A stretch of 39,864 bases of DNA from Bacteroidia bacterium (GCA_030430845.1 JAUIKE010000064.1:1-39864); one strand, 5' to 3'; positions 7,925-16,148 are shown, numbered from the stretch's first letter. The notes: generated from the letters alone by a model not told the origin. Program-made: numbers and translations.

Positions 7925-10660
7925 CTAAATACCGCCTCCATTCATATTAGCGTGCTTCTCCGCATACTGGGAAGGAGAGAGGCCATAGGTTTCTTTAAAA
8001 CACTTGGCAAAATAAGACAAGTGGTTGAAGCCCGATTGATAAGCTACTTCGGTAACTTGAATGCCCGGCTGCATTAGTAGTTGAGCGGCTCGCTTTAATT
8101 TGATGGTTCGGATGAATTCACCGGTAGATTGATTGACCAGGCCTTTTAATTTTCTGTGTAATTGCATGCGGCTCATGCCTATTTCTTTTTGCAGCACCTC
8201 TACAGAAAAAGATTCATTTTCAAGATTGTCCTCGACTACATTAATGAGGTTTTCCAACAATTGAGCATCTCGATTATGGAGCGTAATGTCCTTGGGGGCT
8301 AGTTTGACTTCCCGGCCGAATTTTTGATGTAATCGCTCACGCTGAGCGAGGAGGCTTTTTATTCGGGCGGAGAGTTCTTCAATTTGAAAAGGTTTGGCCA
8401 GGAATTGTTCGGCGCCGGTTTCAAAGCCTGATATCTTGGTTTCATCATCTTCACGTGCAGTCAGTAATATGATGGGGATATGGCTAGTCAGGTCATTGGC
8501 TCGTAATTGTCGGGTCATACTGATCCCATCCAAAACCGGCATCATGATATCCGAAATAACCAGATCAGGAATTTGCTTCTGGGCAATTTCCAAGCCGTGG
8601 CTTCCATCAGCGGCCGTTATCACATTATATAGATCCCGTAATTGTTTTTTTACATAATGACGAAGCTCCTCATTGTCTTCCACAAATAGCAGGATCGGTT
8701 TTTCATCATTAGAAAAAGTGGACGGTACTTCCATTTCTGATTGAAAGGGTAGGAGATCGGTATAAATAGCCTGGCCTTTGCCCGTTTCTTTTTCGGGCAA
8801 TTCATTAATGGAAACTAGGTCTATTTCTTCTATTTCCGAAGGCAGCAGGACGGTGAAAGTGCTTCCTTTTCCTTCCTGGCTGTCCACGTGGATCTGAGCG
8901 CCTAGAAGATCCACCAACTCTTTGGTGAGGGCCAGCCCTATTCCACTGCCTTCATGCTGCCGGGTGGTACTGGAGTCCGCCTGGTAGAAGCGTTCAAAGA
9001 TACGCGACTTCAGGTCTTTGTTGATGCCAATGCCGGTATCTGAAACGCTGAACCGGATCTTACCTTCTGCGTCTTTGGCCAGGTGTACACCTACTCGGCC
9101 GCCCGTATCAGTAAATTTGATGGCATTGGAAAGGAGATTATAAGCGATTTTCTCCAACTTGTCGGCATCTGTTTGGAGGATGAAGTCTCTTTCAGGTATA
9201 TCTATTTGATAGTCAACTTTCTTGGCCTCTGCCATAGGTACAAAAGCCTGGGCTATTTCTGCAAGGAACCTGGAGACTTCCAGGTTTTTTTTATCAAGTG
9301 GCATTAAACCGACCTCAATACGGGCCAGGTCGAGTAATTGATTAACCAGCCGCAGGAGCCGGCCGGCATTTCTGCGCATCATATCCAGGTCCTGGGCGTC
9401 CGGCGATTTTGTTCTGTTTTGAAGGGGTGCAAGGATCAGATTGAGTGGCGTTCGGAATTCATGCGATATATTGGCAAAAAAGCGGGATTTCATTTGGTCG
9501 AGTTGCCGAATATTGTCTGCTTCCATTTTTAACTGGAGTCTTCGCGTTTTTTGTTTGATCCGGTATCGGTTAAAAAGCAGATAGGCCATTAAAGCCGAGA
9601 GCAGTAACACACATATCAGTATCGCTATAAATAGTCTTTGCTGACGGATGGATAAGCGTTGGGCCTCTAGTTGATACTCCTGAAGGCGGAGCTCTTTTTC
9701 TTTCTCCTGAGTGTCAAACCTGGTCTGCATTTCTGCGACCTGCTCAGCTACGGTTACTCTTTGCAAACTGTCTGAAATTTGCTGAAATTCTTTTAGCCTA
9801 TCCCGGGCAGCCGAATAATTCCCCTGTGCAGCGTAGATCAAGGGGAGATATTCCAGTACCTGGGATTTAAGTCGTAGTGATTGAACTTTTTCTGCCAGTT
9901 CTAGAGCTTCCTCTCCATTGGCCAGGGCTTCCTGAAAGTTGCCTAATTCCAGGTAAAGCTCCATGAATTCGATATGGGTGAGGGCAATATTCCGCAAATT
10001 ATCAGAATCTGAATCGCTGTCCAGTGACTGTCGATAGTAATCCAGGGCTTTTTCAAATAAGCCTTGCTCCCGGTAGATCATTCCAAGGTTGTGGAGCGAA
10101 TTGCTGATGCCGGTCGGGCTGTTAATAGCCTTAAATGCTTCCAGCGCTTTTTGATGATATTCCAGCGCCTTGTCAAACTCTTTTTTTTGAATATAAACAT
10201 TGCCTATGTTACCCAGAATACTCGCCTTTAAGGTATCGTATTGTTGCTGGGTAGCTATTACCTCGGCTTTTCCATAGTACTCAAGGCTTTGTTCATATTG
10301 AACCTGGTATTTGTAAATGATGCCCAGGTATACATACATGCGGCACTCTTCTTTGATATCTTTTAACCCCTGGAAAATAGAAAGTGCTGATAGGGCAGCG
10401 GATATTGATTCAACATAATTACCTGCTTCGGCATGTAAAAGAGCTAAGGTTTTTTCGGCTTCTGCCTGCAAGGGCAGCGCTTTTTGCAGCTTAGCCATTG
10501 TTCTGGCCGAGTCCGCAAGAGATAATGCCTGGACCGGCTCGGAAAATATCTTGGATTTTGCTTCTCCCAGGAGTTTATTTATATCACTGCCCTGGCCAAA
10601 AAGAGAAACAGGAATGAGTAAAATCAGGATTAGGTGATATGGGAAAATCGTTTTTTGCAT
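7925..10660 (-). CDS. Hybrid two-component regulator: TPR, kinase, receiver, AraC
   Basis: One protein of 911 residues (from the ATG at 10660) joins sensor and transcription factor. In order it has a signal peptide (1-22), tetratricopeptide repeats (about 65-300), a coiled coil, one membrane helix (about 343-365) and HisKA with SHEFRTP (His400). The ATPase domain follows (N-box NLLSNAIKF, G1 DTGIGI, G2 GSGIGLAL). A receiver carries VEDN, phosphoacceptor Asp704 in ISDIMMP, and Lys756. An AraC helix-turn-helix domain ends the protein. All catalytic residues are intact, so it should relay phosphate to its own DNA-binding half. The TPR sensor differs from the beta-propeller sensors of the classical SusR-type hybrids. 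The frame extends 12 codons upstream, but the start at 10660 gives a proper signal peptide. The divergent 340-bp region upstream shows only a 7/8 -7 match (TATTTTAG). Confidence 0.93.
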   Translation of the reverse strand: MQKTIFPYHLILILLIPVSLFGQGSDINKLLGEAKSKIFSEPVQALSLADSARTMAKLQKALPLQAEAEKTLALLHAEAGNYVESISAALSALSIFQGLKDIKEECRMYVYLGIIYKYQVQYEQSLEYYGKAEVIATQQQYDTLKASILGNIGNVYIQKKEFDKALEYHQKALEAFKAINSPTGISNSLHNLGMIYREQGLFEKALDYYRQSLDSDSDSDNLRNIALTHIEFMELYLELGNFQEALANGEEALELAEKVQSLRLKSQVLEYLPLIYAAQGNYSAARDRLKEFQQISDSLQRVTVAEQVAEMQTRFDTQEKEKELRLQEYQLEAQRLSIRQQRLFIAILICVLLLSALMAYLLFNRYRIKQKTRRLQLKMEADNIRQLDQMKSRFFANISHEFRTPLNLILAPLQNRTKSPDAQDLDMMRRNAGRLLRLVNQLLDLARIEVGLMPLDKKNLEVSRFLAEIAQAFVPMAEAKKVDYQIDIPERDFILQTDADKLEKIAYNLLSNAIKFTDTGGRVGVHLAKDAEGKIRFSVSDTGIGINKDLKSRIFERFYQADSSTTRQHEGSGIGLALTKELVDLLGAQIHVDSQEGKGSTFTVLLPSEIEEIDLVSINELPEKETGKGQAIYTDLLPFQSEMEVPSTFSNDEKPILLFVEDNEELRHYVKKQLRDLYNVITAADGSHGLEIAQKQIPDLVISDIMMPVLDGISMTRQLRANDLTSHIPIILLTAREDDETKISGFETGAEQFLAKPFQIEELSARIKSLLAQRERLHQKFGREVKLAPKDITLHNRDAQLLENLINVVEDNLENESFSVEVLQKEIGMSRMQLHRKLKGLVNQSTGEFIRTIKLKRAAQLLMQPGIQVTEVAYQSGFNHLSYFAKCFKETYGLSPSQYAEKHANMNGGGI

Positions 10661-11002
10661 GAATTGTAGAGTTCGGTCAGCATGATGTCCGCTCAAATTG
10701 GCTGCTTGCTCCTACTAAAATACATATTTGGATTAAGCCTTGCACTTTGTTTAGCAATTATTTAAGACGCTTCATCCCTCTTTTTTCCCAATTCACTCCA
10801 TTTTTATTCCATGTGGAAAAATTCGCCGGTATTTTTAATAAAAGTTTAAGAGAAATAATTGAAACCAAAGGCGGTTTTCAGAGTCTTTCAAATACCGACA
10901 AAAAAAATGAAAAAAAGTACCTGAAAAGTGTTGACCTTTTTTCATTTCAATACACTAATAGGGTGTAAGGCAAGAATAAAGATTCAAAATTGTCGCCTTT
11001 TG

Positions 11003-11010
11003 TACTTTTG
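11003..11010 (+). promoter_or_regulatory. TAnnTTTG -7 box ahead of the small gene at 11100
   Basis: TACTTTTG matches the Bacteroidota -7 consensus exactly and would give a leader of about 80 nt. Downstream, TGCCGA-t-TCGGCA (11024-11036) forms a short palindrome at or just after the predicted start. It could be an operator or a 5' leader stem. The rest of 10661-11099 is AT-rich. It holds a possible partial copy of the 7882 repeat (ACACTAATAGGGTGTAA, 10952-10968) and no convincing gene. Confidence 0.45.
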
Positions 11011-11099
11011 TTTAGCTTTTTTGTGCCGATTCGGCATAATTATTAAACAAAAATGTCGTTTTAAAGTTATAACACTGAAATCAATTTAAACCTATTATC

Positions 11100-11372
11100 A
11101 TGAACATCCGAAAAATTAAACTAGCTCTTTCTGTAGGTCTGATGAATTCAGATTCAGGGAATATTCTGCAGGTCATGAAGGAACAAATGCACGTCTTCAA
11201 AGGAGAGGTGGGCAATTTCCTTGGCCTAAGCGAAGTGAACAACAACCGATTGAACAGAAATCATGTAAAGCATACTTATGCTATGCGTTTTGAAAACTGC
11301 ACACTGAATGTTGATCTGGTAACAAATCCCAGAACAAAAACGCAAGTAGTTCAAGGTTTCCAGTTGTCATAA
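11100..11372 (+). CDS. Small cytoplasmic protein of unknown function
   Basis: This is a 90-residue reading frame starting with ATG, MNIRKIKLALSVGLMNSDSG. I do not recognise it. It has no signal peptide, membrane segment, cysteine cluster or repeat. It is mixed alpha/beta in appearance and slightly basic, with an asparagine-rich middle (SEVNNNRLNRNHVKH). Support for a real gene comes from a consensus -7 box 90 bp upstream, a start in AT-rich leader sequence, and no competing frame. It stands alone between the divergent hybrid regulator and typA. The 215 bases after it hold a pyrimidine-rich stretch and the typA promoter but no evident terminator. Confidence 0.6.
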   Translation: MNIRKIKLALSVGLMNSDSGNILQVMKEQMHVFKGEVGNFLGLSEVNNNRLNRNHVKHTYAMRFENCTLNVDLVTNPRTKTQVVQGFQLS

Positions 11373-11559
11373 ATTCCCTTTTATCTGAAAAAAAATGCCT
11401 ATGGTTCGGACCTCTAACCTTTTCTAAGTCTCTCCTCTCTTAATAATTTCTGCTTGTCTCAGCCGGCCTCTAAGCCTTTTTTCCTCCTAAGAGCTATAGA
11501 ATACCCAAAAATTAACCTAAACTTTTCCTTCAACTATTTCATCCTACCAAAAAAGTATC

Positions 11560-11567
11560 TACTTTTG
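11560..11567 (+). promoter_or_regulatory. TAnnTTTG -7 box for typA
   Basis: TACTTTTG lies 20 bp before the typA start codon and matches the consensus exactly. It predicts an unusually short leader of about 14 nt. No clear -33 TTTG is seen at the expected spacing. Confidence 0.5.
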
Positions 11568-11587
11568 CGCCGTCAAAAAATGCGCAT

Positions 11588-13396
11588 ATGACTCAAATCA
11601 GAAATATTGCCATCATCGCGCACGTCGATCATGGCAAAACGACCCTGGTAGATAAGATGCTCCTGGCCGGAAGATTGTTCCAGGACCATGAGAAGCCGGG
11701 CGAACTAATGCTGGACAATAATGACCTGGAAAGAGAACGAGGCATTACGATATTGTCCAAAAATGTATCCATTACTTACAAGGATGTAAAAATCAACATC
11801 ATCGATACTCCTGGTCACAGCGATTTCGGTGGTGAGGTGGAGCGGGTATTGAACATGGCCGACGGGGTGCTGCTTTTAGTAGATGCCTTTGAAGGTCCCA
11901 TGCCGCAAACACGCTTTGTATTGCAAAAAGCCATCGAACTGGGCCTAAAGCCGATCGTGGTTGTAAATAAGGTGGATAAGGAAAACTGTACCCCCGACGA
12001 AACCCAGGAGGCAGTTTTTGAATTGATGATCAACCTCGACGCCACAGAAGAACAGTTGGATTTCCCAACACTCTTCGGTTCGGCTAAGTTTGGTTGGATG
12101 AGTGAAGACTGGGCAGAACCTACGAATACGATCACTCCATTACTTGATGCCATTATTGAGCATATTCCTGCTCCGGAAGTTGAAGAAGGGGATACTCAGA
12201 TGCTGATCACTTCTTTGGATTACTCACAGTTTATCGGACGTATAGCCGTAGGCCGTCTGAATAGAGGTACTTTAAAGGAAAATCAGCAGATAGCTCTTAT
12301 TAAGCGAAATGGAGATATTGAAAAATACAAGCTTCGGGGCTTATTTGTATTTGAAGGGTTTGAAAAAGTAAAAGTTGACGAAGTTCAGGCCGGTGATATT
12401 TGTGCCCTGGTTGGGATGGAAGGTTTTGATATCGGTGATACGGTAGCAGATCCCGAAAATCCAGAGGCCATGCCGACTATTGCGATCGACGAACCGACTA
12501 TGAGTATGGTCTTTACGATCAATAACTCTCCTTTCTTCGGACAGGAAGGCAAGTACGTTACCTCTCGCCACATTAAGGAGCGCCTGGAAAAGGAATTAGA
12601 GAAAAACCTGGCTCTGAGAGTGGAAGAAACCGATTCAGCGGATTCTTTCAGAGTGTATGGTCGCGGGGTATTGCACTTGTCGGTTCTGATCGAGACCATG
12701 CGCCGCGAAGGCTATGAACTTCAGATCGGGCAGCCTCAGGTAATTACCAAAACCATTGACGGAGTCGAACACGAACCGGTTGAGGAACTCAATATAGACG
12801 TACTGGATACGCATTCGGGTAAGGCCATCGAAATGGTGACGCGCCGCAAGGGAGTAATGTTGTCTATGGAACCGAAAGGAGATCGCGTTTTGCTGAAATT
12901 TGAAATTCCTTCACGCGGCATCATCGGTTTGCGTAGCCAAATGCTGACGGCCACTGCCGGTGAAGCCATTATGACGCACCGATTTGTGGAATTCCAGCCC
13001 CATAAGGGAGAGATCCCCGGCCGGATCAACGGTTCCTTGATCAGTATGGAAACCGGCAAGTCGATTCCTTATAGTATTAACAACCTACAGGAAAGAGGCC
13101 GCTTCTTCATTGGGCCGAACGAAGATATCTACGAAGGGCAGGTAGTAGGAGAGAACAGCCGAGGCGGTGACCTGGTCATCAACCTTACCAAAACCAAAAA
13201 GCTGACCAACATGCGCTCTGCCGGAGCGGATGACAAGACTAAATTGGTACCACCTTTACGGTTTACGCTGGAAGAGGCGCTGGAATACATTCAGGAAGAT
13301 GAGTATGTAGAAGTAACGCCTGAATCTTTGCGTTTGAGAAAAATCCTGCTGAAAGAACATGAAAGAAAGCGTGCAAAGAATGCCGCTTTAGCATAA
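11588..13396 (+). CDS. typA: Ribosome-associated GTPase TypA/BipA
   Basis: This 602-residue translational GTPase has the normal family length. G1 AHVDHGKTT (11-19), the switch I threonine in ERERGITILSK, G3 DTPGHSDFGGE and G4 NKVD are all present. EF-G-like domains II, III and V follow, then the TypA-specific C-terminal domain with PPLRFTLEEALEYIQEDEYVEVTP. TypA/BipA binds the 70S ribosome and helps 50S assembly and translation under stress or cold. The gene is transcribed alone from a -7 box 20 bp upstream and ends at a strong bidirectional terminator. Confidence 0.97.
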   Translation: MTQIRNIAIIAHVDHGKTTLVDKMLLAGRLFQDHEKPGELMLDNNDLERERGITILSKNVSITYKDVKINIIDTPGHSDFGGEVERVLNMADGVLLLVDAFEGPMPQTRFVLQKAIELGLKPIVVVNKVDKENCTPDETQEAVFELMINLDATEEQLDFPTLFGSAKFGWMSEDWAEPTNTITPLLDAIIEHIPAPEVEEGDTQMLITSLDYSQFIGRIAVGRLNRGTLKENQQIALIKRNGDIEKYKLRGLFVFEGFEKVKVDEVQAGDICALVGMEGFDIGDTVADPENPEAMPTIAIDEPTMSMVFTINNSPFFGQEGKYVTSRHIKERLEKELEKNLALRVEETDSADSFRVYGRGVLHLSVLIETMRREGYELQIGQPQVITKTIDGVEHEPVEELNIDVLDTHSGKAIEMVTRRKGVMLSMEPKGDRVLLKFEIPSRGIIGLRSQMLTATAGEAIMTHRFVEFQPHKGEIPGRINGSLISMETGKSIPYSINNLQERGRFFIGPNEDIYEGQVVGENSRGGDLVINLTKTKKLTNMRSAGADDKTKLVPPLRFTLEEALEYIQEDEYVEVTPESLRLRKILLKEHERKRAKNAALA

Positions 13397-13432
13397 AAAA
13401 AGAAGGCGCTCGCCGAGCGCCTTCTTTTTTTA
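13395..13432. terminator. Bidirectional intrinsic terminator between typA and the DUF4252 operon
   Basis: GAAGGCGCT-cgccg-AGCGCCTTC is flanked by an A-run on the left and a T-run on the right, so it can stop transcripts from both directions. It overlaps the stop codons of both convergent genes. Confidence 0.92.
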
Positions 13433-13957
13433 TGCCTTAGGTAAATCGGCTCTTCTCTCTGGTAGTTTCCTCAAATGATCTCCACCCTTCGTATCCAGGT
13501 CAAAATCATTCAGGTCTTCGAATCGGAACTTCCCTTCCAGGTTTAATAAAATAAATTCTTCCTGGCTCTGTACGATCAACAATACCTCGGAAATGAAGTT
13601 ATTATTTTCCTGTACAAAAATATCCACTGTTTCCTTTCCCTGCCGCAATTTGATCAGAGGCGAATAATGGTCGCTGTGAATACCTTTCATTAAACTTTTG
13701 TAATCAGAAGCACTGACCGGGTTATTATCCTCAAAGGTGAGCAGCCTTAATCGCTTGAGCTTTTTCAGGATTTTATTATCCTTTTTTTCATCAGAAAAAG
13801 AAATAGCCAGGTCCAAAACCAGACCGCCAAGTTTGAATTGTTCGGCCCCTTCATCATGTTGATATTTTCTGAAAAAATCTTTGACACTAAGGCTGCTTTG
13901 TGCCCATACACACATAGGAGTTACTATCATCCCGAGGATGAAAATCCAGGTTTTCAT
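13430..13957 (-). CDS. Exported DUF4252-type protein (second copy)
   Basis: From the ATG at 13957 this is a 175-residue protein with a signal peptide, MKTWIFILGMIVTPMCVWAQ. The frame is open for 38 more codons upstream, but that extension is hydrophilic, overlaps the end of the previous gene and would hide the signal peptide. The body has the same layout as its upstream neighbour: VKDFFRKYQ, GGLVLDLAI, LKRLRLLTFED, the ASDYKSLMK segment, VDIFVQENNNFISEVLLIV, and EEFILLNLEGKF. It reads as a diverged DUF4252 paralogue. Its function is unknown. It is the last gene of the sigma/anti-sigma operon, so its product is likely part of the envelope response that the sigma factor controls, which is an inference from context. 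Confidence 0.72.
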   Translation of the reverse strand: MKTWIFILGMIVTPMCVWAQSSLSVKDFFRKYQHDEGAEQFKLGGLVLDLAISFSDEKKDNKILKKLKRLRLLTFEDNNPVSASDYKSLMKGIHSDHYSPLIKLRQGKETVDIFVQENNNFISEVLLIVQSQEEFILLNLEGKFRFEDLNDFDLDTKGGDHLRKLPERRADLPKA

Positions 13958-14021
13958 ACGCAATAATTTTGATTTAGATCTGAGAGTAGGTTGTGATAAA
14001 AATTGGGTAGAGGTGTGACTC

Positions 14022-14534
14022 TTAGTATCTGTTTTTGTTTTTAATTCCTCTGGCCATTCTGGTGACATCATCGATGCTCATATTGCCTACAAAACTGATC
14101 ATGACAAAGTCTTCGCCGTCTCCACCGGCGATCATGAATAATTCGGATACCTTTTTTTCTCCGTTCTCTTTGATGAAGAAATCTAGGTTAGAGCCGTCAT
14201 TATCACGTACTTTCATCAGTAATTCGTAATCAGAGGTGTCGATCTTTTTCATGGCTTCTTCATATAATTCATCGACATCTTGGTCAGAGGTTAAAATACG
14301 GAGCCCCTTAAGTCCTTTAGCGATTTCCAGGACAGCTTCATCCTCTTCATCGTCAAATTCTACTCCGTTGATCTCCATGTCACCGAACATTTGGAACAGG
14401 CGTGGACCGATGTAGACCACGGTAAATCGGGAATCGTCAATATACTGTTTGAAAAAGGCGTCGATGGCATCTGCTTGTGCTTGTGCGCTTATTCCTGCGA
14501 TTAACAGGGCAAATAATACAAATAGCTTCTTCAT
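14022..14534 (-). CDS. Exported DUF4252 protein (first copy)
   Basis: This 170-residue protein has a signal peptide (MKKLFVLFALLIAGISAQAQA) and a DUF4252 body: DAFFKQYIDDSRFTVVYIGP, MEINGVEFDDEEDEAVLEIA, LKGLRILTSD, YELLMKVRDNDGSNLDFFIK and VSELFMIAGGDGEDFVMISF. It is acidic, predicted periplasmic or surface-exposed, and has no lipobox. DUF4252 genes in Bacteroidota often come in pairs behind an ECF sigma factor, as here. No biochemical role is established. It lies 72 bp after the anti-sigma-like gene, and its end runs close to the start of the second DUF4252 copy. Confidence 0.82.
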   Translation of the reverse strand: MKKLFVLFALLIAGISAQAQADAIDAFFKQYIDDSRFTVVYIGPRLFQMFGDMEINGVEFDDEEDEAVLEIAKGLKGLRILTSDQDVDELYEEAMKKIDTSDYELLMKVRDNDGSNLDFFIKENGEKKVSELFMIAGGDGEDFVMISFVGNMSIDDVTRMARGIKNKNRY

Positions 14535-14606
14535 TTCATTTTTGTTGTAATGTTAAAGTTTAAATCCTTTCATATAGGGCTACCTGCCCGTTAAGATTAA
14601 ATTGTT

Positions 14607-15089
14607 TTAATCCTTGAGAAAATCCTGTAATGCATCCACTTCCTGGGCAGCCTTCATCGCTCCGCGGTTCAGTTCGATTGATACCTTCATCAGGGCATCC
14701 TTGGTGATCTGATAGGCTTCTTTGGGGTCCTCGGGTTCGTATTGCTCCCAGTTGATGGCACTGGCAGGCTCCGGACTGAGGTCGGGATACAACCACCAGA
14801 TGCTCAAAACCAAAACCAATGAAGCAGCTACGGCTCCCATCCAGTGGCGTACTACAAATAATCTGCTCGTTTTCTTTTGTGTCGGCTGGATCTTTTGATA
14901 GATCTTATCCTCAAAATTCCTACCTACTTCCTGGGATTGCTCCAGTTCCAGAAGCATGAAGAGGGGCTGGTAGACTTTCCATTCCGGGGCTATATCTTCC
15001 TGCTGGAAAAAAGCCTTGAGTTGCTTTTCCTCTTCCAGGCTTGTTTCTCCCTGGAAATACTTTTCAATTAATTGACTGATATTATTCAT
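14607..15089 (-). CDS. Membrane anti-sigma-like protein
   Basis: This 160-residue protein has a cytoplasmic N-terminal half, NNISQLIEKYFQGETSLEEE, of the kind seen at the start of many Bacteroidota anti-sigma proteins. One membrane helix (about 87-105, MGAVAASLVLVLSIWWLYP) and a short periplasmic tail follow. Its ATG overlaps the end of the sigma gene by 8 bp, so the two are translationally coupled. That arrangement is typical of a sigma factor and its cognate inhibitor. The sequence does not show a zinc-binding HxxxCxxC motif, and the role is inferred from position and topology. The periplasmic tail of about 55 residues is the likely input for signal sensing. Confidence 0.7.
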   Translation of the reverse strand: MNNISQLIEKYFQGETSLEEEKQLKAFFQQEDIAPEWKVYQPLFMLLELEQSQEVGRNFEDKIYQKIQPTQKKTSRLFVVRHWMGAVAASLVLVLSIWWLYPDLSPEPASAINWEQYEPEDPKEAYQITKDALMKVSIELNRGAMKAAQEVDALQDFLKD

Positions 15090-15588
15090 ACAATTTATTT
15101 TTAAGCAGATAGGCTCTGATCTGCTGTCTGGCTCTGAATAAATTAATTTTCACCTGGCTGAGGGGCATGTCTAAGGTCTCGCTGATCTCTTTGTAGGTCA
15201 TCCCTTCAATATCTCTTAACTGAAAAACCAGGCGTTGGTTTTCGGGTAACTGTACGATCCATTTTTTCAAGTGCTCCATAGCGTCGCTTAGTTCTAATTG
15301 CTTGGCAGGAGAGGGCTGACTTTCTTTTAAGTCAATGACCGTGTCAATCGGTTCAAATCTACGGTGCTTGGACCGGATCTTGTCGATCGACAGATTGCGG
15401 GTCAGCCGCATCGTCCAGGCTTCCATGTTTTGGATATGGTCCAGTTGGTCGCGCTGCTTCCAGAGCTTGATGACGACTTCCTGCACCACATCTTCGGCCT
15501 CGGCCTCGTCGCGCAACATGCTCATCGCAAATCGGAACAGCTTATTTTTAATTGCTTCTACATTCATATGGAAGGTTTGCCAATTCAT
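15082..15588 (-). CDS. ECF-family RNA polymerase sigma factor
   Basis: This 168-residue sigma-70 family protein has region 2 (FRFAMSMLRDEAEAEDVVQE, KLWKQRDQL, MEAWTMRLTRNLSIDKIRS) and region 4 (LPENQRLVFQLRDIEGMTYK, EISETLDMPLSQVKINLFRA). It has no region 1 or 3, which defines the ECF group. The first ATG is at 15588. A second at 15567 (MNVEAIKNKLFRF) is equally plausible because it starts nearer the usual family N-terminus. It heads an operon with an anti-sigma-like protein and two DUF4252 proteins. Upstream, an AT-rich stretch near 15610-15640 may hold the promoter, but there is no exact -7 box. Confidence 0.93.
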   Translation of the reverse strand: MNWQTFHMNVEAIKNKLFRFAMSMLRDEAEAEDVVQEVVIKLWKQRDQLDHIQNMEAWTMRLTRNLSIDKIRSKHRRFEPIDTVIDLKESQPSPAKQLELSDAMEHLKKWIVQLPENQRLVFQLRDIEGMTYKEISETLDMPLSQVKINLFRARQQIRAYLLKNKLYE

Positions 15589-15651
15589 TTCACACAGGTG
15601 ACGATTGAAAAATTAGGATGTTACAAGTTGGGGTGAATTTTTTTTTATTTG

Positions 15652-15715
15652 GGTTCCGTGGTTCCAGGGTTCCAGGGTTCTGGGGTTCCCCGGAACCCCG
15701 GAACCCCGGAACCAC
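15652..15715. repeat. Eight 8-bp units, five GGTTCC then three GGAACC, folding on itself
   Basis: The 64 bp divide exactly into eight 8-bp units. Five begin GGTTCC (one is GGTTCT), with variable last two bases. The last three begin GGAACC, the reverse complement. The two halves pair into a GC-rich hairpin centred near 15688-15695. It lies 64 bp upstream of the ECF sigma gene at 15588. It is not a CRISPR, because there are no spacers. Confidence 0.85.
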
Positions 15716-15812
15716 TTTAACATTCCCGCAACAATCAAAAGCAAAGCTGCCATCGTTTTGTCTAAATAAAGATTAAATTATACGAAGTAGGGGAATCGTT
15801 ATATATTTGGAT

Positions 15813-16109
15813 GTTAGATGTTGGATATATGGTCCGTTGAAATTGAGGGTATTGCAAAAAGCCCCAGCGGGGCGAGATATCGGTAACCCCAGGCGTCAGC
15901 CTGGGGAAAAAGTGGTAACTCTCTCCCCCAGCCCCAGCGGGGCGGCACTTGGCACTTGTGTCGCCCCGCTGGGGCTGGGCTCCTTACTGTGGGGCATCTT
16001 TGGCCGTGGGCTGACGCCCACGGTTACCAATATACCGCCCCGCTGGGGCTGCTTTCACGTCAATGACTATGCCCCCAGGTTCAACGGTCCTTACAGTTAG
16101 ATGCTGGAT
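15813..16109. repeat. Mirror-symmetric palindromic element with six hairpins
   Basis: The left half has GCCCC-agc-GGGGC (15861-15873), CCCCAGGC-gtca-GCCTGGGG (15887-15906) and GCCCC-agc-GGGGC (15931-15943). The right half repeats the plan inverted: GCCCC-gct-GGGGC (15963-15975), CCGTGGGC-tgac-GCCCACGG (16004-16023) and GCCCC-gct-GGGGC (16037-16049). An 18-bp perfect inverted repeat joins 15927-15944 to 15962-15979. GGTCCGTTGAA (15831-15841) and TTCAACGGTCC (16080-16090) flank it, with one mismatch. Outside these are direct repeats GTTAGATGTTGGAT (15813-15826) and GTTAGATGCTGGAT (16096-16109). With the 8x8 repeat it fills the 560-bp gap 15589-16148, which otherwise holds no gene. Confidence 0.8.
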
Positions 16110-16125
16110 GTCTATTAATTTACAG

Positions 16126-16148
16126 GACCACCAGACCACTAGACTACT
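16126..16148. repeat. Short intergenic repeat ACCACCAGAC..., copy 1
   Basis: GACCACCAGACCACTAGACT runs up to the LptF/G start codon. A near copy lies directly ahead of the ECF sigma gene at 21247. Both are built from GAC/TAC-ACTA units. Confidence 0.6.

Noticed and set aside
10747..10968. 73-residue frame with a TTG start upstream of the small gene
   Set aside because: Low-complexity, AT-driven composition, no ribosome site, no family features, and it lies in what looks like the divergent promoter region.
13958..14071. N-terminal extension of the second DUF4252 gene
   Set aside because: It is hydrophilic, overlaps the neighbouring gene, and would bury a clear signal peptide that starts at 13957.
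15652..15715. CRISPR-like array
   Set aside because: The units are contiguous 8-bp repeats without spacers, and polarity reverses midway.
15807..16100. 97-residue frame containing PTVTNIPPRWG
   Set aside because: It is a read-through of the palindromic hairpin element. The residues simply encode the repeats on one strand, and there is no start context.
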